DNA of 34,117 nucleotides from an uncultured Bacteroidales bacterium (GTDB lineage Bacteria; Bacteroidota; Bacteroidia; Bacteroidales; Paludibacteraceae). The stretch covers positions 1-34,117 of the forward strand of contig ONHW01000024.1 of NCBI GenBank assembly GCA_900317745.1, in the 5' to 3' direction. Under the pieces are notes generated by a model. It worked only from the letters and a program-made list of their open reading frames with translations. It was not told the DNA's origin and made no database searches. The position numbers and the translations under genes were made by a program. Position 1 is the first letter of the stretch. Every line of letters begins with the position of its first letter. Below are positions 7,723 through 15,349 of the stretch, piece by piece.

Positions 7723-9244
7723 GGGTTACTGTGTCTTGGGGTTCGGCTGTCATTTTCGCGCTTTCGGGCGCACCCGACCTTTCGACTATCGACTTTTGAC
7801 TTTCGACTATAGTGTCATAATCTTCCAGCAGTTGCTTGGCAAGCATCTCGCCTACTTTCTTCGCTCCGGCACGCGTGAAGTGGATCATATCTTCGCCGGC
7901 AAGTCCCTTGTCGCGCCAACTGAACATACTGCCTGCCCCGCCCATCAGCCGGAACAACGAGTAGTATGCACCACCCTGCTCCGTCACCATGGCTGCCAGC
8001 GCCTGATCCAGATACGGCAACATTGGGTACGACATCTGCTCGCCCTCCACCGTGGTGATCATATCCGACGGACCGATGAACAACAGCGACGCCTCACCCG
8101 CAGCCGACATCAGGTAGCGGATCTGCTGGCGCATTGACTCTACATATTTCTCCACCGCCGCACGCGAACGTATGGAAGGCATAGCATTGCCTCCGAACTG
8201 CATGATAACCAGTGCTGTATGCGTATTGCGGAAATAAGCGGCAAAATGATCGCGGGACATTGCGGTGAAGTTCGTGCCGGCAGCACCGCGCATAGGTATA
8301 TTATCCACCTGCACACCCGTAGCCGTCTCCAGAGATATGCCATACACGTATCCCTTGCCACCCATCTGCAGGGTTGTGCTGCGCTGGGGCGTTGCCAATA
8401 CAATCATCTCCTGCCTCATAGGTTCGGCGGAAGGTGTTGAATCGTTGAGCGGGGCACCTGTCACGCGTCGCGACTGCTCCAGCGAGTCCGGCACGAGACG
8501 AACAGTCACGCTGTCGGAGCAGAGTACACGTATCCGGTCGTAATCGTATGTCGGCACACGGTCGCGCAGCAACTCAATCTGTACATCCACCGGCTCAACC
8601 ACCTGCGCTACCTGCGCCATAGGACCATAAGCATTACTACCCTTCAGGCGCATGGACGAAGGGCCGTACGACAGGTAACGGCGAACAAACGTGTACGGCA
8701 ATTCGCGACCGTCCTGTTCTATGCTCTGCTTGGCGGTATAGGTCGGGATAGTCTGCACCATAGGCAGCAGACCTATACCTCCGCCGCCGAAACGATCCTG
8801 CAGCCTGCGGCGCAGAATCATGGATATGCGGTCTTCCTCAATCTGCGAATCGCCGTAGTGCACAATGCGCACCGAACGCTTTGCCGAGGTCTGCAGGGCT
8901 GCATAGAACGCAGGAAGATGTAACTTGGTCTGTGGCAGGGATTGTGGCAACTCCACCGGCTTGGGTGCAGCTACAGGTGCTGCCACGGTGTCGGAGGGAG
9001 CAGGAGTGCCCGTTGTATCTGACGCGACAGCAACAGCCGTCGAGTCAGCAGTAACCGAACCTTCGGCAACAACATATTCGGCTCCGAACGTGCTATCGGC
9101 AGCACAGGTTGCAGCCGGCAGTCCGAGCACGGATGCCAACGTTGGTACACGCATCACTGTACTTCTGCCGGCAAACACAGCGCACACCGCCCCAAGGACG
9201 ATGAACGTACTGAGTATGCAGAGTAGTATCTGGTGCGGTTTCAT
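7691..9244 (-). CDS. Periplasmic SGNH/GDSL hydrolase-like acetyltransferase partner
   Basis: A 517-residue protein with an N-terminal signal anchor (ILLCILSTFIVLGAVCAVFAG), a low-complexity Thr/Ala/Val/Pro linker to about residue 100, then an SGNH fold: block I GDSQIEEDR near residue 131, a GGN block (MQFGGNAMP) near 350, and the catalytic DMIH at about 451-454. Such proteins, encoded next to MBOAT acyltransferases, complete O-acetyl transfer onto, or remove acetyl from, an envelope polysaccharide, as in the AlgI/AlgJ/AlgX and PatA/PatB systems. The C-terminal ~35 residues (from TIVESQKSIVERS to NDQINRK) come from family B and D repeats, beyond the hydrolase core. It lies 60 bases after trkH and directly before MBOAT. 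Confidence 0.88.
   Translation of the reverse strand: MKPHQILLCILSTFIVLGAVCAVFAGRSTVMRVPTLASVLGLPAATCAADSTFGAEYVVAEGSVTADSTAVAVASDTTGTPAPSDTVAAPVAAPKPVELPQSLPQTKLHLPAFYAALQTSAKRSVRIVHYGDSQIEEDRISMILRRRLQDRFGGGGIGLLPMVQTIPTYTAKQSIEQDGRELPYTFVRRYLSYGPSSMRLKGSNAYGPMAQVAQVVEPVDVQIELLRDRVPTYDYDRIRVLCSDSVTVRLVPDSLEQSRRVTGAPLNDSTPSAEPMRQEMIVLATPQRSTTLQMGGKGYVYGISLETATGVQVDNIPMRGAAGTNFTAMSRDHFAAYFRNTHTALVIMQFGGNAMPSIRSRAAVEKYVESMRQQIRYLMSAAGEASLLFIGPSDMITTVEGEQMSYPMLPYLDQALAAMVTEQGGAYYSLFRLMGGAGSMFSWRDKGLAGEDMIHFTRAGAKKVGEMLAKQLLEDYDTIVESQKSIVERSGAPESAKMTAEPQDTVTPYPNDQINRK
7779..7811 (-). repeat. Family B repeat inside the SGNH gene end
   Basis: Coding strand GTCGAAAGTCAAAAGTCGAT gives VESQKSIVE in frame. 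It follows the last conserved helix of the hydrolase, where an extension is harmless. Confidence 0.85.
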
Positions 9245-9254
9245 TGATTGTCTT

Positions 9255-9300
9255 TCTTCTTTCAGCGCAGCGGTCTATCTTCTTTCAGCGCAGCGGTCTA
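9255..9300 (-). repeat. Family F: two tandem 23-bp units between trkH and SGNH
   Basis: Two perfect copies (9255-9277 and 9278-9300) of a 23-bp unit containing TCTTTCAGCGCAGCGGTCTA. The 23-bp period and the sequence match the pair inside dxs (12643-12688), and the reverse complement AGACCGCTGCGCTGA matches the RND array. Confidence 0.9.
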
Positions 9301-9304
9301 TTCT

Positions 9305-10822
9305 CTATTTCCTCCACAGCACGGGCGAGAACAGCAGCAGCACCGTGAAAATCTCCAGACGGCCGATAAGCATCACCACGGTCATTACCCATTTGGCTAC
9401 AATCGGGAAGTTGGCGTAGTTGCCCGACGGACCGTACTGCCCGAGGCTCTCGCCCACATTACCCATGCCGCTGACGGCTGTAGCAAACGCCTCGCCGGGC
9501 GATATACCGCAGGCGATGAAGATAAACATGGCTATAACGATAATCGCTATATAGAAGAACATGAACGCCATAACATTGTTTGTAACCGACTGAGACAGCG
9601 GTTGTCCGTTGAAGCGGATAGGCAGCACGGCATTCGGGTGAATACGGCGGTACATCTCTGCCTGTGCATTCTTGGCAAAGATGGCTATACGCACCCACTT
9701 GATACCACCGGCTGTACTGCCCGAGGCACCGCCCGTGAACATCATTAGGAACACAAGCACCCATAGCAGTTTGGGCCACAACATGTAGTCTGCCGAAGCA
9801 AAGCCAGTACTGGTTATAGCCGCACAGGTGGTGAAGAACGCGTTGCGGAACGCCCACTCGGCGTGAACGGCATATCCCTTAATCACATTCGCACCCAGCA
9901 GCCGCGGCAGATATTCGGCAGGAGCGATCCATGTGTAATAAACGAACAGCCCGACCGTCAGCACAACCGTACAGATCAGCACGGCACCCACGTACCAGCG
10001 GGTCTCTTCGTCGCGGTAGAGTTTCTCAGGCTTGCCACGCATGAAATAGATGATCTGCGCAAAGTTGATACCTGACAGCAGCATGAACACCGCCACCGTA
10101 TATTGTATAGCCGGACCGTAACCCATGAGCGAAAGATTCTTGGTGGAGAAGCCGCCGGTAGCCACGGTAGCCATCGAGTGGCATACGCTGTCGAACATAT
10201 CCATGCCGAAGAAGTTCAGCAGCAGCGTTTCGATTACAGTCAGGAAGACGTACGTTCCCCACAGCAGCCGTGCTGTATCGTTGATGCGCGGCGACAGTTT
10301 CTCGTACGTCACACCCGTCACCTCGGCTGCGTATAACTGCATTCCGCCCAAGCCGAACAGCGGCAGGATAGCCACACTGAGCACAATGATTCCCATACCT
10401 CCCAGCCACTGGCAGATAGCCCGCCATAGCAGGATGGAATGCGTCATTACCTCTACGTTCGGGATAACCGTAGCGCCCATGGTGGAGAATCCCGCCATGG
10501 TCTCAAACCAACTGTCGGTGATCGTATCCAACGCACCTGACAGATAGAACGGCAACATTCCGAACAGCGAGAACACGATCCACACCAGCGCCACGATCAG
10601 ATACCCCTCACGTTCGCTGACCTGCCTGCGCGCGTTCCTGCCTATGCGCATCGCTATCCATCCGGCTACGAGCGTGAGCAGCGTGCTCACGGCAAACGCA
10701 CCGCCATCGGAATCGCCGTACAGGTACGCCGCTACCGTCGGCACTGCCATAAACAGCGCCTCAATCAGCAGCAGAGCACCATAGGTGCGGGCTACAATCT
10801 TCCAGTTAAATGTCTTGGTCAT
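9305..10822 (-). CDS. trkH: Potassium uptake channel subunit TrkH
   Basis: The membrane subunit of the Trk/Ktr potassium uptake system, 505 residues with four membrane-pore-membrane repeats. The selectivity-filter turns are visible in order: STMGATV, ATGGFST, ITSTGFAS and GMGNVGES. The third repeat also has the mobile-loop sequence GGASGSTAGGIKW. Its cytoplasmic gate is set by the NAD(H)/nucleotide-binding TrkA encoded just upstream, with 21 bases between the genes, so they share a transcript. No truncation or repeat insertion is seen. Confidence 0.96.
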   Translation of the reverse strand: MTKTFNWKIVARTYGALLLIEALFMAVPTVAAYLYGDSDGGAFAVSTLLTLVAGWIAMRIGRNARRQVSEREGYLIVALVWIVFSLFGMLPFYLSGALDTITDSWFETMAGFSTMGATVIPNVEVMTHSILLWRAICQWLGGMGIIVLSVAILPLFGLGGMQLYAAEVTGVTYEKLSPRINDTARLLWGTYVFLTVIETLLLNFFGMDMFDSVCHSMATVATGGFSTKNLSLMGYGPAIQYTVAVFMLLSGINFAQIIYFMRGKPEKLYRDEETRWYVGAVLICTVVLTVGLFVYYTWIAPAEYLPRLLGANVIKGYAVHAEWAFRNAFFTTCAAITSTGFASADYMLWPKLLWVLVFLMMFTGGASGSTAGGIKWVRIAIFAKNAQAEMYRRIHPNAVLPIRFNGQPLSQSVTNNVMAFMFFYIAIIVIAMFIFIACGISPGEAFATAVSGMGNVGESLGQYGPSGNYANFPIVAKWVMTVVMLIGRLEIFTVLLLFSPVLWRK

Positions 10823-10843
10823 CTGTATGTTGCGATTGGCGGG

Positions 10844-12178
10844 TTACTTGAAGTATTTCTCCACCCGCTGCAGGTTATTACTCTTGCAGAACACCACTAC
10901 CTGATCGCCGGGCAGCAACTGGGTATCGCCGTTCACCAATATACCCTCGCCGGCACGAACCATAGCACCTATGTTGCACTCAACAGGCAGGTTCATGTTC
11001 TTAATCGTGTCGCGTGTTATGCGGCTGTCCTCGGTCACCACAAACTCCACTATCTCGGCATCGGCGGCTGTCAGGTTCTGTACGTTCTGCACGCTGGCTT
11101 TCATCAGCAGGCGGTAGATGTAACTGGCGGCAATGGTCTTCTTGTTCAGCATAGCGCCTACCTCCAACTGCTCTGCCATGTTGATATAATCCATGTTCTC
11201 TATCTCGGCTATCGTCTTGCGCACGCCAAACCGCCGTGCTGCCAGGCAGGCAAAGATATTCGCCTCGCTCCTGTCAGTAACGGCTACAAAGGCATCGGCA
11301 TCCTCTATACCCTCCTCCTTCAGCACGCTCATGTCGCTGCCGTCGGCGTGGATGATCATTGCATCGCCCAGTTTCTGCGACAGACGTTCGCACAACTCGC
11401 GGTTCGCCTCAAGCACCTTGATGTTCTTGCCTTCGGGCAACGACATAACGGCTTTCTGGGCAATCTTGCTCCCGCCGAAGAAGATGATATTGTTGATCTC
11501 GCGCTCGCTCTTGCCTGCCTCCTTGCGAAGCACGGACATGTTCTCGCGTGTGCACACGGCGTAAATCATATCGCCTACCTCCACGGCATCCGTGCCCGTA
11601 GGGATGATCGTTTCCAATCCGCGTTTGATGGCTACTATGCGGTAGTTGCCGTGCGCGAAGAACCCGGACATAAACTGCTTGCCTACCATGGGTGCGCCCT
11701 CGCGGATCTTCACGACGCATAGATCCAACTGACCGTTGCAAAGCGTCAGGTGGTACCGCATCCAGTTCTTCTTGAGCGACTCGCAAATCTCCTGCGCCGC
11801 CAGCACCTCAGGATAGATCAGGTGGTTCAGACCCATGTGCTCGAAGAACCGTTTGTTCTCCGGCAGCAGGTACTCGTAGTTGTCTATGCGGGCTAAGGTC
11901 TTTTGTGCCCCTAACTGGTTGGCAATCAGGCAGGCGGTCATATTCTCCGTCTCTGACGGAGTAACGGCTACAAACAGATCAACATCGCGCACGCCTATCT
12001 CCTCCAGGTCATGTATCGATGTTGGCACACCTACCTTCGTCAGCAGGTCATAGTCGGCATCCAGACCTTCTATACGGTCGGCGCGCTCGTCCATCAGACA
12101 GATGTCGATATCCTCACGCGACAGCAGTTTAGCCAAGTGCGTGCCTACCTCGCCTGCTCCTACAATAATCACTCGCAT
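10844..12178 (-). CDS. trkA: Trk system potassium regulatory protein TrkA
   Basis: Cytoplasmic gating subunit of the Trk potassium transporter, 444 residues with two tandem RCK units. The first Rossmann motif is GAGEVGTHLAKLL at residues 7-19, with the acidic end of strand two at LMDERADRIEG. The second starts near residue 230 (IIFFGGSKIAQKAVMSL), and each is followed by a TrkA-C domain, the last ending GDQVVVFCKSNN. It is directly upstream of trkH. The 100-base gap to dxs holds only short repeats, so trkA is most likely transcribed from the dxs promoter. Confidence 0.97.
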   Translation of the reverse strand: MRVIIVGAGEVGTHLAKLLSREDIDICLMDERADRIEGLDADYDLLTKVGVPTSIHDLEEIGVRDVDLFVAVTPSETENMTACLIANQLGAQKTLARIDNYEYLLPENKRFFEHMGLNHLIYPEVLAAQEICESLKKNWMRYHLTLCNGQLDLCVVKIREGAPMVGKQFMSGFFAHGNYRIVAIKRGLETIIPTGTDAVEVGDMIYAVCTRENMSVLRKEAGKSEREINNIIFFGGSKIAQKAVMSLPEGKNIKVLEANRELCERLSQKLGDAMIIHADGSDMSVLKEEGIEDADAFVAVTDRSEANIFACLAARRFGVRKTIAEIENMDYINMAEQLEVGAMLNKKTIAASYIYRLLMKASVQNVQNLTAADAEIVEFVVTEDSRITRDTIKNMNLPVECNIGAMVRAGEGILVNGDTQLLPGDQVVVFCKSNNLQRVEKYFK

Positions 12179-12189
12179 AATTTATTTTG

Positions 12190-12301
12190 TTTAGTGTTTA
12201 GAGTTTAGTGTTTAGAGTAGTTGAAAAGTTTAGAGTTTATAGTAAACTTACAACTTCTAACTCATAACTTCTCTCAACGCTCAACACTCAACTCTCAACT
12301 T
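12190..12301 (-). repeat. Family A repeats filling the dxs-trkA gap
   Basis: The gap begins with a TTTAGTGTTTAGAGTTTAG variant (12190-12240) and ends with CTCAACGCTCAACACTCAAC (12272-12300). The dxs stop codon at 12281-12283 lies inside the second block, so the residues KLRVEC at the Dxs C-terminus are encoded by repeat sequence read in the stop-containing orientation. Confidence 0.85.
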
Positions 12302-14242
12302 TATCAATGATTCCGCTATCCCTTCGGCATCGAGATGCAACATGTGCATCAGTTCAGCCGTACTGCCGTGGGTTACGAACCGGTCGTCCACACCCAGACG
12401 TACCACGCGCACCTTGCGGGTATCTATAGTCTCCAGAACCGCGCTACCCAAGCCGCCGCTGATCATTCCGTCCTCCACCGTAACGATTGTATCGTAGTTC
12501 TCCGCCACGGCGCAGACCGTTTCGGTATCCAGCGGTTTGAGCCAACGCATGTTGTAATGCCCTACTCCGCCCAGTTCGTTGCGGGAGTTGAGCGCCTCTT
12601 CCACCGTGTTGCCTATGGCGCCGATAGAAAGAACGCACACTCGTCTTTGCTCTTTCTGTGAAACGGTCTTTGCTCTTTCAGTGAAACGGTCTCTCAAGCA
12701 CACCGCCTTGCCGCACTCTACCGGCGGCAACTCGCGATCCTTGCTCCTGCCACGCGGATAGCGGATGGCTATCGGACCTTCCATATCAACCGCCATTGCC
12801 ATCATTTGCCGAAGATCGGTTGCGGTCATAGGTGCGGCGATACGTATGTTGGGTATAGGACGCAGATACGCCAGATCCAGCAGACCGTGATGCGTCGCTC
12901 CATCGTTGCCCACTATACCGGCACGATCGATACAGAACACCACGTGCATCTTGCCTATCGCTACGTCGTGGATTATATTGTCGTACGCCCGTTGCAGGAA
13001 CGATGAATAGATATTGCAGAACGGCACCGCACCCTCTTTTGCCAAACCGGCGCTGAACGTCACGGCGTGCCCCTCGGCTATACCGACGTCGAACACGCGC
13101 TCGGGCAACTGCTTCTGCATGATGGTCATAGAGCAGCCGGAGGGCATTGCTGGTGTAACACCCATTATACGCTTGTCTTGCTCCGCCAGCTCGAGCAAGG
13201 TCTGCCCGAACACCTCCTGCCACAGCGGAGAGGTGGGAGTTGAGGGTTGGGAGTTGAGAGATTGCTTGTCTGCAAACCGCTCGCCCGTCTCCACGTCAAA
13301 CTCGCCCGGAGCATGCCAAACAGTCTGGTCGGCCTCGGCGGGCGCATAACCCTTGCCTTTCTGCGTAACGATATGCAGCACCTTCGGACCTTTGTAGTTC
13401 TTGATCTCGCTCAGTATGCGCACCAGCCCGATAACATCGTGCCCGTCTGCAGGACCGAAGTAGCGGATATTCAAGCCCTGGAAGATATTATTGGGCTGCT
13501 TGGTAAGAGTAGTCTTGAGGTTGTTGTTGAACCGCAGCAGTTTGGCGCGTTTGTGGTCGGACATAAGGTGCAACTTCACCAACGCCTGATATCCCCACCA
13601 GCGCAGTTTGTTGTACCGCGGCGAGGTGGTCAGATCCACCAGGTACTGCGTGAACCCGCCCTTGATAGGGTCGATGGCCATGTTGTTGTCGTTCAGCACG
13701 ATCAGCAGGTCGTTCTTATCCATCGAGGCGTTGTTCAGTCCCTCGAACGCCAGACCGCCTGTCATCGCTCCATCGCCAATCACGGCAACCACCTTCCGCC
13801 GCCTGCCGGCAGACGAACCTTCTGCACCCGATTCGGGCAGCAGACTGTCAGCCACCTGCATTCCTAACGCTACGGATATACTGTTGCTTGCGTGACCCGA
13901 TACGCACGTGTCGTACTCGCTCTCGGCGGGTGTGGGGAATGGTGCCAAACCGCCGAACTGACGGTTGGTGTGGAACGCGTCGCGACGACCGGTCAATATC
14001 TTGTGGGCGTAAGCCTGGTGACCTACATCCCACACCAGACGGTCGTACGGCGTGTCGAACACATAGTGTAACGCCACGGTCAACTCTATCACACCCAGCG
14101 ACGAACCTAGATGACCGGGGTTATGACTGAGCTCGCTCACGATAAAATCGCGCAACTCGGCGCACACCTCAGGCAACGCCTCACGAGGCAACGCCTTCAG
14201 GTCAGATGGGGAATTTATGGTATTCAAATATCGGTAATCCAT
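12281..14242 (-). CDS. dxs: 1-deoxy-D-xylulose-5-phosphate synthase
   Basis: The thiamine-diphosphate enzyme that condenses pyruvate and glyceraldehyde 3-phosphate, the first step of the MEP isoprenoid pathway; ispG of the same pathway is also in this window. TPP binding is shown by GDGAMTGGLAFEGLNN from about residue 154 with downstream LNDNNMAID. Also conserved are HNPGHLGSSLG near the N-terminus, DVGIAEGHAVTFSAGLA, and the transketolase C-domain. At 653 residues it is about 20-30 longer than usual. The excess comes from repeats at about 327-337 (family A, SLNSQPSTPTS) and 518-534 (family F, DRFTERAKTVSQKEQ), plus a repeat-encoded C-terminus. It heads the dxs-trkA-trkH-SGNH-MBOAT series and has a strong promoter. 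Confidence 0.96.
   Translation of the reverse strand: MDYRYLNTINSPSDLKALPREALPEVCAELRDFIVSELSHNPGHLGSSLGVIELTVALHYVFDTPYDRLVWDVGHQAYAHKILTGRRDAFHTNRQFGGLAPFPTPAESEYDTCVSGHASNSISVALGMQVADSLLPESGAEGSSAGRRRKVVAVIGDGAMTGGLAFEGLNNASMDKNDLLIVLNDNNMAIDPIKGGFTQYLVDLTTSPRYNKLRWWGYQALVKLHLMSDHKRAKLLRFNNNLKTTLTKQPNNIFQGLNIRYFGPADGHDVIGLVRILSEIKNYKGPKVLHIVTQKGKGYAPAEADQTVWHAPGEFDVETGERFADKQSLNSQPSTPTSPLWQEVFGQTLLELAEQDKRIMGVTPAMPSGCSMTIMQKQLPERVFDVGIAEGHAVTFSAGLAKEGAVPFCNIYSSFLQRAYDNIIHDVAIGKMHVVFCIDRAGIVGNDGATHHGLLDLAYLRPIPNIRIAAPMTATDLRQMMAMAVDMEGPIAIRYPRGRSKDRELPPVECGKAVCLRDRFTERAKTVSQKEQRRVCVLSIGAIGNTVEEALNSRNELGGVGHYNMRWLKPLDTETVCAVAENYDTIVTVEDGMISGGLGSAVLETIDTRKVRVVRLGVDDRFVTHGSTAELMHMLHLDAEGIAESLIKLRVEC
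12643..12690 (-). repeat. Family F: two tandem 23-bp units inside dxs
   Basis: Units at 12643-12665 and 12666-12688 differ at one position (GCTCTTTCTGTGAAACG versus GCTCTTTCAGTGAAACG). They share the 23-bp period and the GGTCT-N4-TCTTTCAG core with the pair at 9255-9300. In frame they encode a basic loop between conserved dxs segments. Confidence 0.88.
13234..13262 (-). repeat. Family A repeat inside dxs
   Basis: Coding strand CTCAACTCCCAACCCTCAAC, read SLNSQPSTP, sits between the N-terminal TPP domain and the pyrimidine-binding domain, i.e. in an interdomain linker. Confidence 0.88.
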
Positions 14243-14264
14243 GTCTGCTCACATAAAAAGCCCA

Positions 14265-14295
14265 CAAAGTTACAAAAAATTTAGCAGATTTGCAA
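14265..14295 (-). promoter_or_regulatory. dxs: Promoter of the dxs operon
   Basis: On the minus strand TTG (14293-14295), exactly 20 nt, then TAACTTTG (14265-14272), a full match to the Bacteroidota consensus. Transcription would begin about 16 bases before the dxs ATG. Confidence 0.85.
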
Positions 14296-14371
14296 GACTT
14301 GAAGCATTTTTTTTGCAAAATAAAGCAATTATTCCTCATTTTCCATGAAAATGCAATCTCAACACACACAT

Positions 14372-14439
14372 AAAAACGTTCCGTTCCATCGGGGTTTTAT
14401 CGAGGGAATATCGGGGGAATATCGAGGGAATATCGATAG
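14372..14439. repeat. Family G element, copy 1: anchor plus four 11-bp iterons
   Basis: An anchor containing CGTTCCGTTCCATCGGGG ends at 14394. After 3 nt, TATCG repeats start at 14398, 14409, 14420 and 14431, an exact 11-bp period (TATCGAGGGAA, TATCGGGGGAA, TATCGAGGGAA, then TATCGATAG). A second copy with the same anchor, gap and period is at 32378-32447. It lies between the dxs promoter and the small-RNA unit. No open frame accounts for it. Confidence 0.9.
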
Positions 14440-14465
14440 TGTTCAAATTATTTATCGGTATATAC

Positions 14466-14502
14466 AAAAAAAGAAGGATTGCCTCCCGGCAACCCAATCT
14501 TC
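14466..14502 (-). terminator. Terminator of the small RNA
   Basis: On the minus strand GAAGATTGGGTTGCC, loop GGGA and GGCAATCCTTC form a long stem with one bulge, followed by a run of seven T at 14466-14472. Confidence 0.8.
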
Positions 14503-14533
14503 ATTAACCTTAAATCTAATACCATGAAAAACA
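14466..14533 (-). ncRNA. Probable small RNA (or micro-ORF transcript) with own promoter and terminator
   Basis: A perfect Bacteroidota promoter (14539-14570, minus) is followed about 65-70 bases later by an intrinsic terminator, defining a compact transcript. The 5' half is AT-rich and unstructured (contains CATGGTATTAGATTTAAGG); the 3' half is the terminator hairpin. A short frame, MVLDLRLMKIGLPGG and onward, begins within it but runs into the terminator, so I favour an untranslated RNA. I cannot assign it to a named family. Confidence 0.6.
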
Positions 14534-14538
14534 CGGTG

Positions 14539-14570
14539 CAAAGGTACTACATTTTACGCATATATGCAAA
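14539..14570 (-). promoter_or_regulatory. Promoter of the small RNA
   Basis: TTTG (14567-14570), exactly 20 nt, TACCTTTG (14539-14546) on the minus strand: complete agreement with the Bacteroidota consensus at a place with no downstream protein gene. Confidence 0.82.
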
Positions 14571-14782
14571 TTATTTGCAAAAAAACATGTTTTATAGCAT
14601 AAAATTCGCATATTTTGAAAACTGCTGTTTGCAAACTGACAGGTGCGCATGTTGAAAAGTAACAAAATGTCAGTCAAAATCAACATTTTGTTACAATGTG
14701 AAAGTTACCCTGCCTGACAGGCAAATCAGCATTACAAAATATACCTTTCGGCATAGAAAACGTGATTTTTTTTGCCAAACGC
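14571..14782. other. AT-rich non-coding stretch with a 12-bp dyad
   Basis: No gene is evident. The stretch holds a perfect inverted repeat, GTAACAAAATGT (14659-14670) and ACATTTTGTTAC (14683-14694), separated by 12 nt, and a smaller palindrome TGCCTGACAGGCA (14711-14723). Neither has the T-run of a terminator. They could be operator sites for the rplS promoter about 90 bases downstream or simply remnants of repeats. Confidence 0.55.
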
Positions 14783-14813
14783 TTGCAAATGTCAAAGAAT
14801 TGTTGTATCTTTG
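14783..14813 (+). promoter_or_regulatory. rplS: Promoter of rplS
   Basis: TTG (14783-14785), exactly 20 nt, TATCTTTG (14806-14813): full consensus match. It leaves a leader of about 120 nt before rplS. Confidence 0.85.
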
Positions 14814-14819
14814 CGCTCC

Positions 14820-14942
14820 AATCCGACAGAGGTCTCTGGCGAATAGATAGGTGCGCGCCTAATATGGTTATCATTACCGACTCACAACGCGACCGAACAG
14901 TAGTATATACCTCTGCCAAACAATGTGATATTGTACAGAATT
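14820..14942 (+). promoter_or_regulatory. Possible structured leader of rplS
   Basis: The ~120-nt leader can close on itself through CAGAGGT (14827-14833) and ACCTCTG (14909-14915), with an inner TAGG/CCTA hairpin around 14850. Leaders with autogenous control are known for bL19 genes in other phyla; whether this one does the same is inference. Confidence 0.4.
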
Positions 14943-15296
14943 ATGGATTTGATTAAGATTGCTGAGCAAGCATTTGCAGGTGAGAAGAAAGAGTTTCCTG
15001 CATTCAAGGCCGGTGACCAGGTCACAGTGGCTTATCGTATTAAAGAAGGTAACAAGGAGCGTATCCAGGAGTTCCGTGGCGACGTAATCGCTATCCACGG
15101 CAGCGAGGATAAGAAGCGCTTCACGGTTCGCAAGATGTCGGGTAACGTAGGCGTAGAGCGTATCTTCCCTATGGACTCACCGTTCATCGAGTCGATCACC
15201 GTTAACAAGTACGGCAAGGTGCGCCGCGCCAAACTGTATTACCTGCGTGATCTCACCGGTAAGAAAGCCCGTATTCCCGAGCGCCGCGTGAAGTAA
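14943..15296 (+). CDS. rplS: 50S ribosomal protein bL19
   Basis: A 117-residue large-subunit protein at the subunit interface. The start MDLIKIAEQAF is the usual Bacteroidota N-terminus and lies after the promoter; upstream in-frame codons lack an ATG. The body has the KOW-like core VAYRIKEGNKERIQ, KKRFTVRKMS, GVERIFPMDSPFI and the tail YYLRDLTGKKARI. It is a single-gene unit here, convergent with the kinase gene and sharing a terminator with it. Nothing is unusual in the protein. Confidence 0.97.
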   Translation: MDLIKIAEQAFAGEKKEFPAFKAGDQVTVAYRIKEGNKERIQEFRGDVIAIHGSEDKKRFTVRKMSGNVGVERIFPMDSPFIESITVNKYGKVRRAKLYYLRDLTGKKARIPERRVK

Positions 15297-15317
15297 GATT
15301 ATGCTTGCACAGACGAC

Positions 15318-15346
15318 AAAAGGCTGCCGATCGGCAGCCTTTTTTC
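15318..15346. terminator. Shared bidirectional terminator between rplS and the kinase gene
   Basis: AAAAGGCTGCCGATCGGCAGCC followed by TTTTTT is a perfect self-complementary stem with A-run on one side and T-run on the other. It ends rplS and lies directly against the stop codon of the convergent kinase gene (15350). Confidence 0.92.
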
Positions 15347-15349
15347 TTG

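Noticed and set aside
14680-14956. Small frames on both strands across the rplS promoter and leader
   Set aside because: They cross a consensus promoter and start at doubtful codons; the rplS start MDLIKI is clear.
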